A stretch of DNA of 64,000 bases, taken from Dictyobacter vulcani (GTDB taxonomy: Bacteria > Chloroflexota > Ktedonobacteria > Ktedonobacterales > Ktedonobacteraceae). Made by a program: the position numbers and the translations under genes. The DNA lies in the NCBI RefSeq assembly GCF_008974265.1, contig NZ_BKZW01000005.1, positions 124,001 to 188,000 of the forward strand, written 5' to 3'. The notes beneath the pieces were generated by a model. It was not told the origin of the DNA. It made no database searches and saw only the letters and a program-made list of their open reading frames with translations. Positions 8,017-17,696 of this stretch are shown piece after piece (positions within the stretch are counted from its first letter, which is position 1; each line of letters opens with the position of its first letter).

Positions 8017-8884
8017 TTATTCCTTAATGGCAACCATTTGTAACCAGGTGCGTGGCACCTCTTTGAGTCCATCTCTTCGCCGGCCTGATACACAGCGACA
8101 TCCAGCGCCTGAGCACCGATAGCCAGAGGAATACCTGGCAATGCTCCTCAATAAAGAGCCAGTACTGGCCGAGGTCGCGCCAGCCATCCAGTGAAATAAC
8201 GGCATCGGTCTGCTGCGTCTCCACGGTAGCAAAGCCGGTCTGCTTCAGATCCTGAATATACTGATCCTTTGTGAGCCATTGCATCGCCATCGCCTTAGCC
8301 TCGCGGGACAAGCGGGCTTCGGGATGCTCTTGCTTCAACCAGCCGACCGCGCGTCGTGTCCATAAGCGGTAGAAACGCTCGGTCCCGGGAACATAGGTCC
8401 CCTCATAGAAAGCACTGTTACAACCGAAAATACCGTGGGGAGCCAGAATGGAGGAGACCTGTTGGAAGGCAACAAGTTTATCTGGTACCAGGTGGATCGC
8501 GTTGCAGAAGAAGGCGGCATCCACATTCTGTACAATGTTGGGGAGATCTTCGGCCTCACCCTGGATAAAGGCGGCGCTGATCGGTAGTCCCGACTCTTCC
8601 ATGCCTTTTTCGGCTCGGCGTAAGGCCTCGGCCGAGGGGTCCACGCCAATCAGCTTAATATTCGTAATCCGGCCCTGCCGGACCAACTCTTCCGCGATGA
8701 GGCGTGTGACTGCTCCGGTGCCACAGGCCATATCCACGATTGTGAGCGTGGCATTGTCGGTGGCAGGCTTGAGATGAGCCAATGTCTGTTTGACCAGCGC
8801 ACGGTTCACCTCTGTATAAAACTCGTGGGCTGCGAATGGCTCAAATGTATAGAGATTCGTTTCATCAGTCTCAATAAGACCCAT
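8017..8884 (-). pseudogene. Class I SAM-dependent methyltransferase with two frameshifts near the 3' end
   Basis: This is a Rossmann-fold methyltransferase of the class I type. VDMACGTGAVTRLIAEEL is the SAM-binding motif I, followed by LIGVDPSAEALRRA and NVDAAFFCNAIHLVPD. The start is ATG 8884 (MGLIETDET) with AAGGAGG upstream at 8897-8903. Near 8150 the frame must shift to read ALPGIPLAIGAQALDVAVYQAGEEM. It shifts again near 8070 to read GLKEVPRTWLQMVAIKE and stop at 8017-8019. Both are explained by one missing base, the second at GG where GGG is expected. The substrate is unknown. A palindrome overlaps the leader. Confidence 0.75.
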
Positions 8885-8901
8885 AAGATAATAAGTCCTC
8901 C

Positions 8902-8921
8902 TTAACAAAATTTTTTGTTAA
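8902..8921. promoter_or_regulatory. Operator-like palindrome in the methyltransferase leader
   Basis: TTAACAAAA-TT-TTTTGTTAA is a perfect inverted repeat that touches the Shine-Dalgarno sequence of the minus-strand methyltransferase. It could be an operator or an RNA hairpin limiting ribosome access. Confidence 0.4.
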
Positions 8922-8981
8922 AAAGTTAGAGTGTTTTCAGCGCTAACTTGTTTCACTAACTTCGCTTTTACTATTCGACGT

Positions 8982-9119
8982 GTTAGTACTCTGTCAAACT
9001 TCATTGGAAAGGTTCGCCCGCTACGCGGGCGGGAGAGGGGGAGGCCAGGGCACCGCCCTGGAACCCAGTCAGGGGATTGCATCCCCTGCCTTTCGCATCA
9101 CCTTTGACAGAGCACTAGC
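8982..9119. repeat. 138-bp small element with imperfect terminal inverted repeats and three tandem hairpins
   Basis: The ends are GTTAGTACTCTGTCAAA and TTTGACAGAGCACTAGC, which match as inverted repeats at 15 of 17 positions. Inside lie three perfect short hairpins, each with a 3-base loop: CGCCCGC-TAC-GCGGGCG (9015-9031), CCAGGGC-ACC-GCCCTGG (9045-9061) and CAGGGGAT-TGC-ATCCCCTG (9070-9088). It sits between the methyltransferase promoter and the 3' end of fabG. Confidence 0.65.
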
Positions 9120-9126
9120 AGATAAG

Positions 9127-9893
9127 CTACATATGCATAGACATTCCACCATCGACACTGAGGACCTGACCGGTAATATAGCCAGCATCCGGTGAGCATA
9201 GGAATGCGGCGGCGGCGGCTACTTCATCGGTGGTACCAAAGCGGGCGAGCGGTGTATTATCCAGCATATATTTGCGCTGTGGCTCGGTAACAATCGAAGT
9301 CAGTTCGGTTGGGATAAAGCCGGGGGCCAGGGCGTTGGCGGTAATATTGCGGCTCGCCATCTCGCGGGCGGTACTCAATGTCAGAGAAATAATCGCAGCC
9401 TTCGATGCACCATAATTCGCCTGTCCGGCGGGACCCATCAGACCGGCGACGGAGGCGATATTTACAATGCGTCCCAGCGGGCCTTCATCATCCCACGTAA
9501 TGCGGCTTTTGTGCAGAGAAATGCTGCGCGTAGATTTGTATCCATAACATGCTCAAAGTCGGCCAGTGACATCTGGAGGATCAATTTGTCGCGGGTCGTG
9601 CCCGCGTTATTGACCAGAATTGCCATCGGACCAAATGCGTTCGTCGCTTCTGCAAAGAGTCGCGTGACATCTTCTTCCTTGCTTACATCTGCCTGGACCG
9701 CGATGCAGCGCCTCCCCAGGGCCTCAATACTCGCTTTAGCCTCCTCGGCGGCCGCAGCATTACTGCGATAATTGATCACGATATCTGCACCCGATTGAGC
9801 CAATCGATACGCAATCGCCCGACCAATACCCTGACTGCTGCCCGTAATCAAGGCAGCTTTTCCTGCTAATGGAAGAAGATGTTCTTGTGACAT
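9127..9893 (-). pseudogene. fabG: 3-oxoacyl-ACP reductase-like SDR (FabG family), frameshifted
   Basis: This is an NADP-dependent short-chain dehydrogenase. N-terminal frame: ALITGSSQGIGRAIA (cofactor GxxxGxG), ILVNNAGTT and the catalytic-Asn region. C-terminal frame: QANYGASKAA (YxxxK active site), NALAPGFIPTEL and YITGQVLSVDGGM. The break is at TGGGACGC near 9472-9476: one extra G restores RWGRIVNIASVAGLMG, the standard strand carrying the active-site serine region. With that base the protein is about 255 aa, full FabG length. GAAGGAAC precedes the ATG at 9893. It may serve fatty-acid or polyhydroxyalkanoate-type reduction; the substrate is not certain. Confidence 0.8.
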
Positions 9894-10034
9894 ATATTTT
9901 GTTCCTTCAATAAAAATAGAATGTATGGCTACACTGCTGGTTGTAGTATAGCATAGCGGGCCAGGATTCTGATGTAATCTAATGTAGAATATTTCTATCT
10001 ATTGAAAGTGCGTTGCTGACCCGCCAGATCTTCT

Positions 10035-10784
10035 TTAATGGAGTGCGATGCGTGGGATGCGAGGTAGGGTGATATCGATCTTCGGGTCTAATTCGGTTGT
10101 TCTATCTACGATGGCGCCCCGGATCTGTTCGCTGGTCAGGTTACGCGTATTGCGTAAGTTCGCCCCCACCAGGATGGCGTCGAAAAAGTCGGTAACCAGC
10201 GTATTGGCCTCACTGAGATCTGCACCGGTCAGATCTGCATGCATAAAGTTCGCGGCCGAGAGATCCGCCTGGGTGAGTTTAGCGCCGCGTAAACAGGCTC
10301 CTGTGAGATCGGCCATAAAAAGATTGGTCTGGCTCAGGTCGGCGTTGCGGAGATCGGCATTGCGCAAGTAACGATAAGAGAGATCATAGCCGACGAGATT
10401 GGCTCCATGGAAACTGCGGACCATGTGTGGAATCGTATAGATAGGATCGGTCTGCTGAATTTTTGGTGGTAGCGGAGTGTCTTCGATCCGAGGAAGATGC
10501 GAGAGCTCATAGACCGCCCGCTCGGTCTCCTGGACTTTGCGTCGACGCTCCTCAAGATGTAAGTGTTCGATGTGTGCCATCAAGCGTACTTCCAGGTTGG
10601 CGTGATCTTTCTGCTGCTGCTCCTCCCAACGTTTGCGGCGCATCTCCTGAGCCTTTGTCCAGGCCTGTAATTGACTGTGGAGCTTTTCAACTCCCTGTTT
10701 CTGTCGCCGTGCCGCTGTCAGCGCCAGCCAGAGCACGATTAGACAGGTAATAGTTACGAGAGTAATTAATATAATATCCGTCAT
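10035..10784 (-). CDS. Membrane-anchored pentapeptide-repeat protein
   Basis: One N-terminal transmembrane helix (IILITLVTITCLIVLWLAL) is followed by a charged helical stretch rich in Arg, Glu and Gln (about residues 25-95, possible coiled coil). From about residue 125 there are pentapeptide repeats of the A(D/N)Lxx type: GANLVGYDLS, NADLRNADLSQTNL, ADLTGACLRGAKLTQADLS, HADLTGADLSEANT. These fold as a right-handed quadrilateral beta helix. Function is unknown; pentapeptide proteins include DNA-mimic and membrane scaffold roles. I prefer ATG 10784 (MTDIIL) over the upstream 10802 because it places the helix at the very N-terminus. Confidence 0.8.
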   Translation of the reverse strand: MTDIILITLVTITCLIVLWLALTAARRQKQGVEKLHSQLQAWTKAQEMRRKRWEEQQQKDHANLEVRLMAHIEHLHLEERRRKVQETERAVYELSHLPRIEDTPLPPKIQQTDPIYTIPHMVRSFHGANLVGYDLSYRYLRNADLRNADLSQTNLFMADLTGACLRGAKLTQADLSAANFMHADLTGADLSEANTLVTDFFDAILVGANLRNTRNLTSEQIRGAIVDRTTELDPKIDITLPRIPRIALH

Positions 10785-11063
10785 CTTCAACACTTTCCCC
10801 AATGTTTTCTATTTGCTAGAACGTGGCTGCTTCATCAGAGTAACGAAGAGGTTACAAATATACCTGTGCATATTTCATGGTCTATATGTAGTAATATTTA
10901 TGGATGTAATGTGATAGTTTACATGCTATGGGTGGAGTGCCCGGGATGATTCGGGCTAGCATGATGGTTTTCATTTATAGACCGCTGGGTCTTGAAAGCA
11001 TTATAATGTCACTGCACGAAAAAAAGAATTCGTTATAGAAATACTACTTAAGAGGAGATTCCT

Positions 11064-11404
11064 ATGTCACAATATAGTCATGTTTCGCCAACCTCATTTT
11101 TTCTGGATGAGGAGCAGCGCGTCCTTTACTTATCGTGGGATGATGAGCACGAGAGCAAGCACGATTGGGAGCGCTTGCGCTGGCCTGTCCCTGTGCCTGG
11201 TGTGCCGGCGAAGGTGGTGTCCCGGGCGTGCTGGCCAGCAAGAAGAGCTTGAGCCGTGAAGAGACGACCCTTGTCAATATCGAGCCAGTTGGCCGCTATG
11301 GCCTGACCCCGATCTGGGAAGATGGTCATAAGACAGGCATTTACACATACGAAAAATTGCGTGCTATGTGTGATTGTGACGAGTGTAGTAAGAAAAGGAT
11401 ATAG
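11064..11404 (+). pseudogene. DUF971 domain protein, frameshifted
   Basis: The joined frames give a protein of about 113 aa: FFLDEEQRVLYLSWDDEHES, LRWACPCAWCAGE, then VEPVGRYGLTPIWEDGHKTGIYTYEKLRAMCDCDEC. This is the DUF971 fold (gamma-butyrobetaine hydroxylase N-terminal-like), often found in Fe-S or metal-linked proteins, with conserved cysteines that may bind metal. The shift is at GCTGGCC near 11180-11185, where one more G restores RWACPCAWC. AAGAGGAG precedes the ATG at 11064. Its short length and isolation say little about its partner. Confidence 0.75.
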
Positions 11405-11550
11405 TAAGCATAAACTGTTAGGATTTATCGCCCCCATCGTTTATAGGTAGTGGAAAAAGAATACGTCTGATAGGAACAAAGAGACATCATTCTTGTAATG
11501 CGCCCTATCTTTAGTAAAATGTCTACCCAGGGCGATGGAGGTTGATAATA

Positions 11551-11691
11551 ATGGGTATGAATGGGCGATCCCCGGCATCAAAACGTGTGAACCCTAAAAC
11601 ATCACGGATCATGTTGCGGATCATTTTTGCACTGGTGGTTAGCTGTCTGCTGATCCTGGCATTTTTTGCCACCAACGCGCTTTCTCACTGA
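11551..11691 (+). CDS. Small single-pass membrane protein (46 aa)
   Basis: The ATG at 11551 has GGAGG at 11537-11541. The product has a basic N-terminus (SPASKRVNPKTSR) and one hydrophobic helix (IIFALVVSCLLILAFFA) and ends NALSH. The strong ribosome site and clean membrane-helix composition support a real small gene. No family is recognised. A GC-rich hairpin follows at 11734. Confidence 0.55.
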   Translation: MGMNGRSPASKRVNPKTSRIMLRIIFALVVSCLLILAFFATNALSH

Positions 11692-11733
11692 ATTTTGCCG
11701 ACACCAGGTAAAAGCACGATCTGGCGGACCCGC

Positions 11734-11761
11734 CCATGTGCGGCGCGGCGGCCGCACATGG
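11734..11761. terminator. GC-rich hairpin between convergent genes
   Basis: CCATGTGCGGC pairs with GCCGCACATGG over a 6-base loop. It lies between the small membrane gene and the threonine aldolase 3' end. There is no T tract, so a terminator role is only likely by position. Confidence 0.45.
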
Positions 11762-11777
11762 CTGATGCTCTACTCTG

Positions 11778-12844
11778 CTATGAGTTCAGTGTTTCCTGGA
11801 GTGCTTTCTGGATAGCGATAAGCGCGCTATCGATCTGCGCTGCTTCAATGCCATAATGGGTGACGGCACGGATATTTTTCTCACCCATCGGTCCTAACAG
11901 GACACCATGGGCGCGGGCCTTCTGGAGGAAGAGGTTGATCTGCGGCGTTGTAAATGCCTCTCCATCGGGATGCTGTAGCGAGAAGAGCAGGATGTTGGTG
12001 ACGACCTGGTCTGTCTGAATGGAGACCATCGGCAGGTCGGCCAGACCATAGGCGAGGCGCTCACAGTTCTCGTGGTCCTCGGCCAGGCGTCCAACCATTT
12101 GTTCCAGGGCGACGATGCCTGCCGCCGCCAGGATGCCTGCCTGGCGCATACCACCCCCCAGTAATTTACGCGTACGGCGTGCGCGGCGAATAAACTCACT
12201 GGAGCCAACCAGCATCGAGCCAACCGGTGCGCTCAAGCCTTTTGATAAGCAGAACATCACCGAATCAACATCCTGTACCAGTTCGCTGACAGGAATCCCC
12301 AGCGCGGTGGCCGCATTGAAGACGCGGGCACCATCCATGTGGATGGCGACGCCATGGGTATGGCCAGTGCCGCCATTGACGCGACCTGTTCCTGACTTAA
12401 AACGGTTCCTCCGCAGCGATTATGACTATTTTCAATGCAGATCAACGCGGTCGCCGCCGTATGCTCATCGCTCTCATCGGCGATCGCCCCGAGCAAAGCC
12501 GCCATATCCAGCATGCCATCTGGAAGTGTGGGTACCACATACATTGGTGAGCCACCCAGCGTCGAGGCCCCACCGGCCTCATAATGATAAATATGCGATT
12601 GATCACCCACGATCACCGCCTGACCACGGCCTGCATGCGTCAACTGCGCAATCGCATTCCCCATCGTCCCCGTAGGAACAAAGAGCGCCGCCTCTTTACC
12701 AGTCATCGCGGCCGCCAGTTCCTGCAAACGGTTAATCGTGGGATCCTCCCCATACACATCATCGCCAACCTCAGCCCGATACATCGCCTCACGCATCTCA
12801 GGAGTGGGATGGGTCACGGTGTCGCTCCGCAGATCAATATACAT
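11778..12844 (-). pseudogene. ltaE: Low-specificity L-threonine aldolase, frameshifted
   Basis: This is a PLP-dependent fold-type I lyase that splits L-threonine or L-allo-threonine into glycine and acetaldehyde. The N-terminal frame opens MYIDLRSDTVTHPTPEMR and continues GDDVYGEDPTINRLQ and VPTGTMGNAIA. The C-terminal frame carries HMDGARVFNAA (PLP Asp) and CLSKGLSAPVGS (PLP Lys). The break is near 12361-12365: CTGGCCAT should read CTGGCCCAT to give LAHTHGVAIHMDGAR. The restored length of about 355 aa matches the family. GAAAGG is 9 bases from ATG 12844. Confidence 0.85.
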
Positions 12845-12949
12845 ACATTCCAACCTTTCAATAAAAGAAATAATTCACCCTGCTACTATTAGTATAGCCC
12901 ACCTTCGCAACGCTGGTATTTCCCGTACCCGTACCGGCAGCGCTCGTCG

Positions 12950-13355
12950 CTAATACGTTTCGGTGAAGCGCTTTTGTGACCATAAAAAACATGGTGGAGA
13001 AAAGCAGAGAATCATACGTGGAGAGGGCGCCACACGCGGAGGTCGGCATGCGGCGTTCTCGTGGAGCGAGGGGCTCAACGAGCATCGCATGCCTGTGGCG
13101 CCTACACCGAGACGGATCCTATTTCGTGATCCTCTTCGAGAAGGGACGGGGAGGATACACCCGCTCACCCAGCACGTTGCTGCGCGAGCAGGCCACGAGC
13201 ACACACGATCCGTGTAGGCGCCACAGCACTGCGCGTCGTTCTTGCACGCTAGCCTGCGCAAACGCAGCAGTGCGGCCTCCGCGTGTGGCGCCCTCTCCAT
13301 GTACACGACGCCACGCCATACTGTTGAGGTTATCTCCTTCAACGAAACGTATTGG
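12950..13355. mobile_element. K1 element copy 1 (foldback MITE-like, about 406 bp)
   Basis: The terminal inverted repeat CTAATACGTTTCGGTGAAG matches the inverted right end CCAATACGTTTCGTTGAAG. Flanks CGCTCGTCG and CGCTAGCCG are a degraded 9-bp target duplication. Inside are nested perfect palindromes: 23-bp arms at 13020-13042 and 13276-13298, and 15-bp arms at 13093-13107 and 13212-13226. Long open frames occur on both strands but reflect the symmetry and GC content. No protein family is visible. Copies 2 and 3 lie at 18849 and 52460. Confidence 0.75.
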
Positions 13356-13365
13356 CGCTAGCCGC

Positions 13366-13411
13366 TGCGACCCGTACCGGCAGCGCTAGTCGCTGCGACC
13401 CGCTCACGTCC
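13366..13411. repeat. REP-like repeat flanking K1 copy 1
   Basis: GTACCGGCAGCGCTAGTCGC-TGCGACCCGCTCACGTCCGAGC is the reverse complement of the motif at 4004. A partial unit, GTACCGGCAGCGCTCGTCGC, also lies left of the element at 12931-12950, so K1 interrupted such a repeat. Confidence 0.65.
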
Positions 13412-13595
13412 GAGCAATCCTCCCCTTCAGAACAGCTATGACAAATGTCATACGAACTTTATGATACCCTTCACTACAAAACGCGACTGTATCCGACTAC
13501 ACTAGAAACAACGAAGAACGTACAGGCGCAACGAGAAAAGCACTTTTATCCAAGAGGAAATTTTTTGTTCATATACATCTTAGAGGAGAAAAGAA

Positions 13596-14275
13596 ATGTC
13601 AACACGTTTATATCGCATACTGATCGCTATCTGTGGTATCCTGGAGTTGTAGCACTGATGGCTTCATTCTCGATTAATCCAGCACCTCCAGCAGGTGCAA
13701 CTATTCCGCAAATCGTTGTCTGGGGGAAAGAGCATCAGGTGCTGATTGAGTTTGGGGCCTGGCTACAGGGCATTGGATCATTGTTGGAAGTCATTTTTAT
13801 GCTGGGTCTGCTGAAACTGGCTGACTCTACACGTACACTGGCGGGCATGGTTACCGCGTTTGCGGCTACGGTTATTGTCGGTATCAGTTTTGTGGAAGTC
13901 TCTTTCTATCTCAGCGCGATTGCTGGTGGCGTGAGTGGCGATATGGCAACCCTGGGGGTCAGTCTTAACCTGATCAAAGCGATCCAGCACGCGTACGTCA
14001 TCGCGCCCGCTCCAGCGAATCTGATTGCAATCGGGATTGTGCTGATTAGCTCACGCCTGACACCGCGTGTCTTTGGCTACATCGCCTTTGTCCTGGGTGC
14101 GGTCCTTGCTATCCTTGGCTTGATCGGTACATACATTCCAATGCAGGATGTCATCGACATGGTATTGAGTGTACAAGAAGTCTGGTATCTGGCCATTGCG
14201 ATCACGCTGATCGTAACGGCCAGGCGTGTGGCCGCCAGTGTGCAACCAGTGCCAGCGATCGCGGTAGAAGCGTAA
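13596..14275 (+). pseudogene. Multi-pass membrane protein of unknown function (DUF4386-like layout), frameshifted
   Basis: GAGGAG at 13583-13588 precedes ATG 13596 (MSTRLYRILIAICGILEL). The frame then breaks at GAGTTGTAG near 13645; one added G gives ELVALMASFSINPAPPAG and the rest of the protein. About six to seven hydrophobic helices follow (LIEFGAWLQGIGSLLEVIFMLGLL, VTAFAATVIVGISFVEVSFYL, IAFVLGAVLAILGLIGTYI). The length of about 226 aa and helix pattern resemble DUF4386-type membrane proteins, but the assignment is weak. A two-component pair starts 61 bp downstream and may sense a state linked to this protein. Confidence 0.55.
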
Positions 14276-14336
14276 GCGAGTTATTCCTACAGGTATAGAG
14301 CTATTACGACAAAAACAATCATGCAAGAGGAAGCGG

Positions 14337-15594
14337 ATGAATACACAGGACGCAGATAAAACCAGCATGCTATCCTCTTCACCCATATCACGCTATCTCA
14401 TCTGGCTGATATGGGTGATCTGGTTACCGTTTATCATTCCACCTATTGTGGATACTCTACAGTTATATGGCGCGACCCCTTATCGGCTGATGGGCATCCT
14501 GGCTGCGGCTGCCCTTTTTATCGCGCTCTATCTCTGGGCGACCTGGCAAACCGCTGGATTGGTGAGTGCGGGGATTATGCCGCGCGGCCGGGTTGAACGT
14601 GGGCGTCTGGCTGAAGATCGCGGGTATGACTGTACTCAGTATTCTTCTTGCCTTATCTGGTCAGGCCGATAAATGGCTGGCCCCTTTTATTTTCACCAGT
14701 AGTTATGTTGGTGGGAGTCTGCGTGCAAAGCAGGCGAGCCTGACCGCCATCGGGTTGGCCCTCTCGATCATCTTGCTGAGTTGGAGTGTCACGATTACCT
14801 GGCTTGAGCTTTTGCAGGGGACCGTCTTTATCCTGGCCGTCTGCTTTATTGTGATGACGGTAATACGAGCTATCAAGACCAGTCGGGAGCTACGCATCGC
14901 TCGTGAGGAGATTGCGCGACTGGCTGTAGTGAATGAGCGCCTGCGGATCGCGCGTGATCTCCATGATGTGCTCGGACATAATCTGTCCATGATTGCTCTG
15001 AAAAGTGAACTGGCCAGACGCCTGATTGATCAAGCGCCAGCGCGAGCCGTGAGCGAGATTATGGATATCGAACAGGTTGCTCGTACCACCCTGCAAGAGG
15101 TGCGTGAGTCCGTGTCCAATTATCGTCAACCTACGCTGGAGAGCGAATTGCATGGTGCCAGTGAAATTCTGGCGGCCGCAGGTATCAGCTACCAGTATTC
15201 AACAAACATTGAAGCGCACACATTGTTTCCTACCGCCATTGAAAGTGTCCTGGCCTGGGGAGTGCGCGAAGGCGTCACTAATTGTATCCGCCACGGTCGT
15301 GCCCACCAATGTAGTATCGCTCTCTACCAGGAAAGTAGCATGGTCCGTTTGACCATCAGCAACGACGGGGTGGTGCTCAAGACAGATCCAGACAGTATCC
15401 CACGCACGACAGGTAACGGCCTGCGAGGACTCAATGAGCGCGTTGAAGCGTTGTCCGGCACCTGCGAGTCCGCTGTACTGGATGGTAGAACATTTCGTCT
15501 GACCATTACCCTCCCTTATAGCGGTAATAGCAGTAAAAAACGTGACGCACAGGCGTTCTCCAATGATGATGCAGAAAGGAGCCATGCAGGATGA
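14337..15594 (+). pseudogene. DesK/NarX-type sensor histidine kinase, frameshifted
   Basis: N-terminal membrane helices (YLIWLIWVIWLPFIIPPIV, LMGILAAAALFIALYLWAT) lead through a shift near 14572-14595 into further helices (TVLSILLALSGQ, IGLALSIILLSW, GTVFILAVCFIVMTVI). A HisKA_3 dimerisation domain follows with the phosphoacceptor His in RIARDLHDVLGHNLS, then a HATPase domain (REGVTNCIRHG N-box, GNGLRGLNERV G-box). AGAGGAAG precedes the ATG. The stop overlaps the response regulator start (ATGA), so the two are translationally coupled. The signal is unknown. Confidence 0.8.
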
Positions 15595-16195
15595 TTCGCG
15601 TCTTGATAGCAGAGGACCAGGCAATGGTCCGTGGGGCGTTGGCCGCATTGTTGACCCTTGAAGGCGATATAGAGATTGTTGCCGAGGTAAGCCGTGGCGA
15701 TGAAGTGCTGGCGGTTGCTCGGGCGACCAGGCCAGATATTGCGTTACTGGATATCGAGATGCCTGGGAGCGATGGATTACGGTGGCCGGGATCCTGCATA
15801 CTGAGATACCCGACTGCCGTGTGCTTATCCTTACAACCTTTGGCCGACCGGGATATCTACGTCAGGCCATGGATAACGGTGTGGTCGGATTTCTCCTCAA
15901 AGATGCTCCGGCCTCACGACTGGCCGCGGCGATTCGGCGCATCATGGAAGGCGAGCGCATCGTTGATCCAACGCTGGCTTTAAGCGCCTTAAGCGAGGGT
16001 AATAATCCACTTACCGAGCGTGAGCGGGCCGTGCTGGCCGCTGCCACGGGAGGTAACACCATCGCCAAAATCGCCAGTAGCCTTGCTCTCTCGGAGGGTA
16101 CCGTGCGTAACTATCTTTCCGTCGCGATCCAGAAGCTTGGTGCCAGCAACCGTATTGAAGCTGCGCATATTGCTGAACAAAAAGGCTGGCTGTGA
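15591..16195 (+). pseudogene. NarL/FixJ-family response regulator, frameshifted
   Basis: The receiver domain starts MIRVLIAEDQAMVRGALAALL (acidic pocket), with the phosphoacceptor Asp in PDIALLDIEMPGSDGL. The frame breaks near 15777-15780 (GGATTACGG; one more A restores GLTVAGILHTEIPDCRVLILTTFGR). The C-terminal LuxR-type HTH reads LTERERAVLAAATGGNTIAKIASSL and SEGTVRNYLSVAIQKLGASNR. It overlaps the kinase stop by 4 bp and is its evident partner. The likely target is the upstream membrane gene or an efflux function nearby (inference). Confidence 0.82.
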
Positions 16196-16316
16196 AAGAT
16201 TGTATGCCAATGTGGCTTGAGTCTCAGGTAGAGGACACAGCGTATTATGCAATATGCTCTCTTCTGCCTCTCATGGTGGCGTAGAAGTTGTGCAGGTAAA
16301 GAAAGGTTTTGAGACT

Positions 16317-17443
16317 ATGGCTAGTATTGGGCGGATTCCGCGGTTGGCGCGGGATGAAGCATTTGATGTAAGGTGGAAGCGGCGACGTGATGTGGCGCTG
16401 GCGATTCTGGCGTGGGTTGGTGTGATCGCGGTGGTGTTCTGGGGGGCCTCGCATATTGCCCGGGCGCTTTTGTTGATTGTGATTGCCTCCTTGCTCGCCT
16501 ATGCCCTGGCTCCTGGTGTACAGCGACTGGAAAAATATATTCCTCGTCCTTTTGCCATCGTGGTCATGTGTTTATTATCCCTGACCATCCTGGGTGGTAT
16601 CTTTTATTTTGTCACCATTACAGCATTACATCAGTTTAGCGCCCTCTCGCGTTCGCTGGACTTCCTGTTATCAGCGAAGAACGGTCACAAATCGCCGTTG
16701 GAACAAACGTTAATTTCGCTGGGTATTACGCCGGGACAGATTACCGAGGTGAGGCAACAAGTAGTGACACGCCTGGAGGGAGCGGCCGGCAGTGCGTTGC
16801 CTTTAATTACAGGTATCCTGGATTTCCTGCTGGATATGGTGGTCGTGGCCGTATTTACGATCTACTTTTTGATCGATGGTCGGCGTATTGAACGCTGGGT
16901 ACGCGAGAATCTTCCCGAAAACTGGCGGGCCAACTTTTTAGTAGATACGTTGCAGAAAATTGTCGGGGGCTATATTCGTGGTCAGTTAATCCTGGCGGTA
17001 ATGATTGGCTTATTGGTTGGCATCGGCATGTTCCTTTTCCACGTTCCTTATGCACTCCTGCTGGGGTGCTGGCCTTCATTCTGGAATTCATCCCGATTCT
17101 GGGAACGCTGGTCTCAGGACTCGTCTGTACCTTGATTGCTTTGACCCAGGGTATCTGGATTGCGGTCGGAGTCTTGATCTACTTTATTGTTGTCCACATA
17201 TTGGAGGGCGATATCATTGGTCCACGTATCGTGGGTGAGGCCGTGGGGCTGCATCCGATTGTCTCGATCGCGGCTGTGATCGCTGGTTCAGAACTCTTTG
17301 GCATCTGGGGGGCCTTGCTGGCATCGCCGATTGCCGGTGTCTTGCAGGCACTGCTGATCGCCTTCTGGGTCGAGTGGCGGCACACGCATCGCGACCAATT
17401 CGCCATTGCCAGCGCCAACGATGAAAATGTCCCTGCCCCGTAG
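16317..17443 (+). pseudogene. AI-2E-family (PerM/YhhT) membrane transporter, frameshifted
   Basis: This is a polytopic protein of the AI-2E transporter family, whose members export small molecules or act as Na+/H+ antiporters. Hydrophobic pairs appear at the N-terminus (LAILAWVGVIAVVFWGAS, ALLLIVIASLLAYALAP). The family block IPILGTLVSGLV and DIIGPRIVGEAVGLHPIVSI are in the second frame. The shift is at CTGGGGTGCTGG near 17061-17067, where one more G restores LLLGVLAFILEFIPILG. ATG 16317 has AAAGG upstream. The stop codon TAG (17441-17443) lies inside the terminal repeat of the K3 element, so the natural C-terminus may have been altered. Confidence 0.8.
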
Positions 17444-17696
17444 GTTCGACCCTCGAGGTCGATTGGTCCCATAACGCCAAGGCCACCCCAACGAGATCGG
17501 GTAGGTTCGACCCTCGAGGTCGATTGGTCCCATAACGCCAAGGCCACCCCAACGAGATCGGGTAGGTTCGACCCTCGAGGTCGATTGGTCCCATAACGCC
17601 AAGGCCACCCCAACGTGAGCAAGAAAATGGAAATCGGTCTCTTTCGGGGCAAGATCGATGCGGGGGAGGCAATCGACCTCGAGGGTCGAACCTACG
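17440..17696. mobile_element. K3 element with 26-bp perfect terminal inverted repeats and a 61-bp triple tandem repeat
   Basis: The ends begin GTAGGTTCGACCCTCGAGG and finish CCTCGAGGGTCGAACCTAC, perfectly inverted over 26 bases. The left part is a 61-bp unit repeated at 17440, 17501 and 17562, the third truncated after about 53 bases. Each unit starts with the terminal repeat itself. The stop codons of both convergent neighbours (AI-2E gene at 17441 and LacI gene at 17692) are the TAG in the terminal GTAGG. It may also work as a bidirectional terminator. Confidence 0.75.

Noticed and set aside
12963..13389. Overlapping open frames on both strands inside K1 copies (also 18729-19366 and 52341-52880)
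   Set aside because: They arise from GC-rich, symmetric palindromic DNA, have no ribosome sites or family motifs, and differ between copies.
17440..17460. GGTTCGA-type sequence in K3 ends as a tRNA T-arm
   Set aside because: No acceptor, D or anticodon arm could be built around it at any K3 copy.
17440..17615. Three 61-bp direct repeats as a CRISPR-like array
   Set aside because: The units are contiguous without spacers and begin with the K3 terminal repeat.
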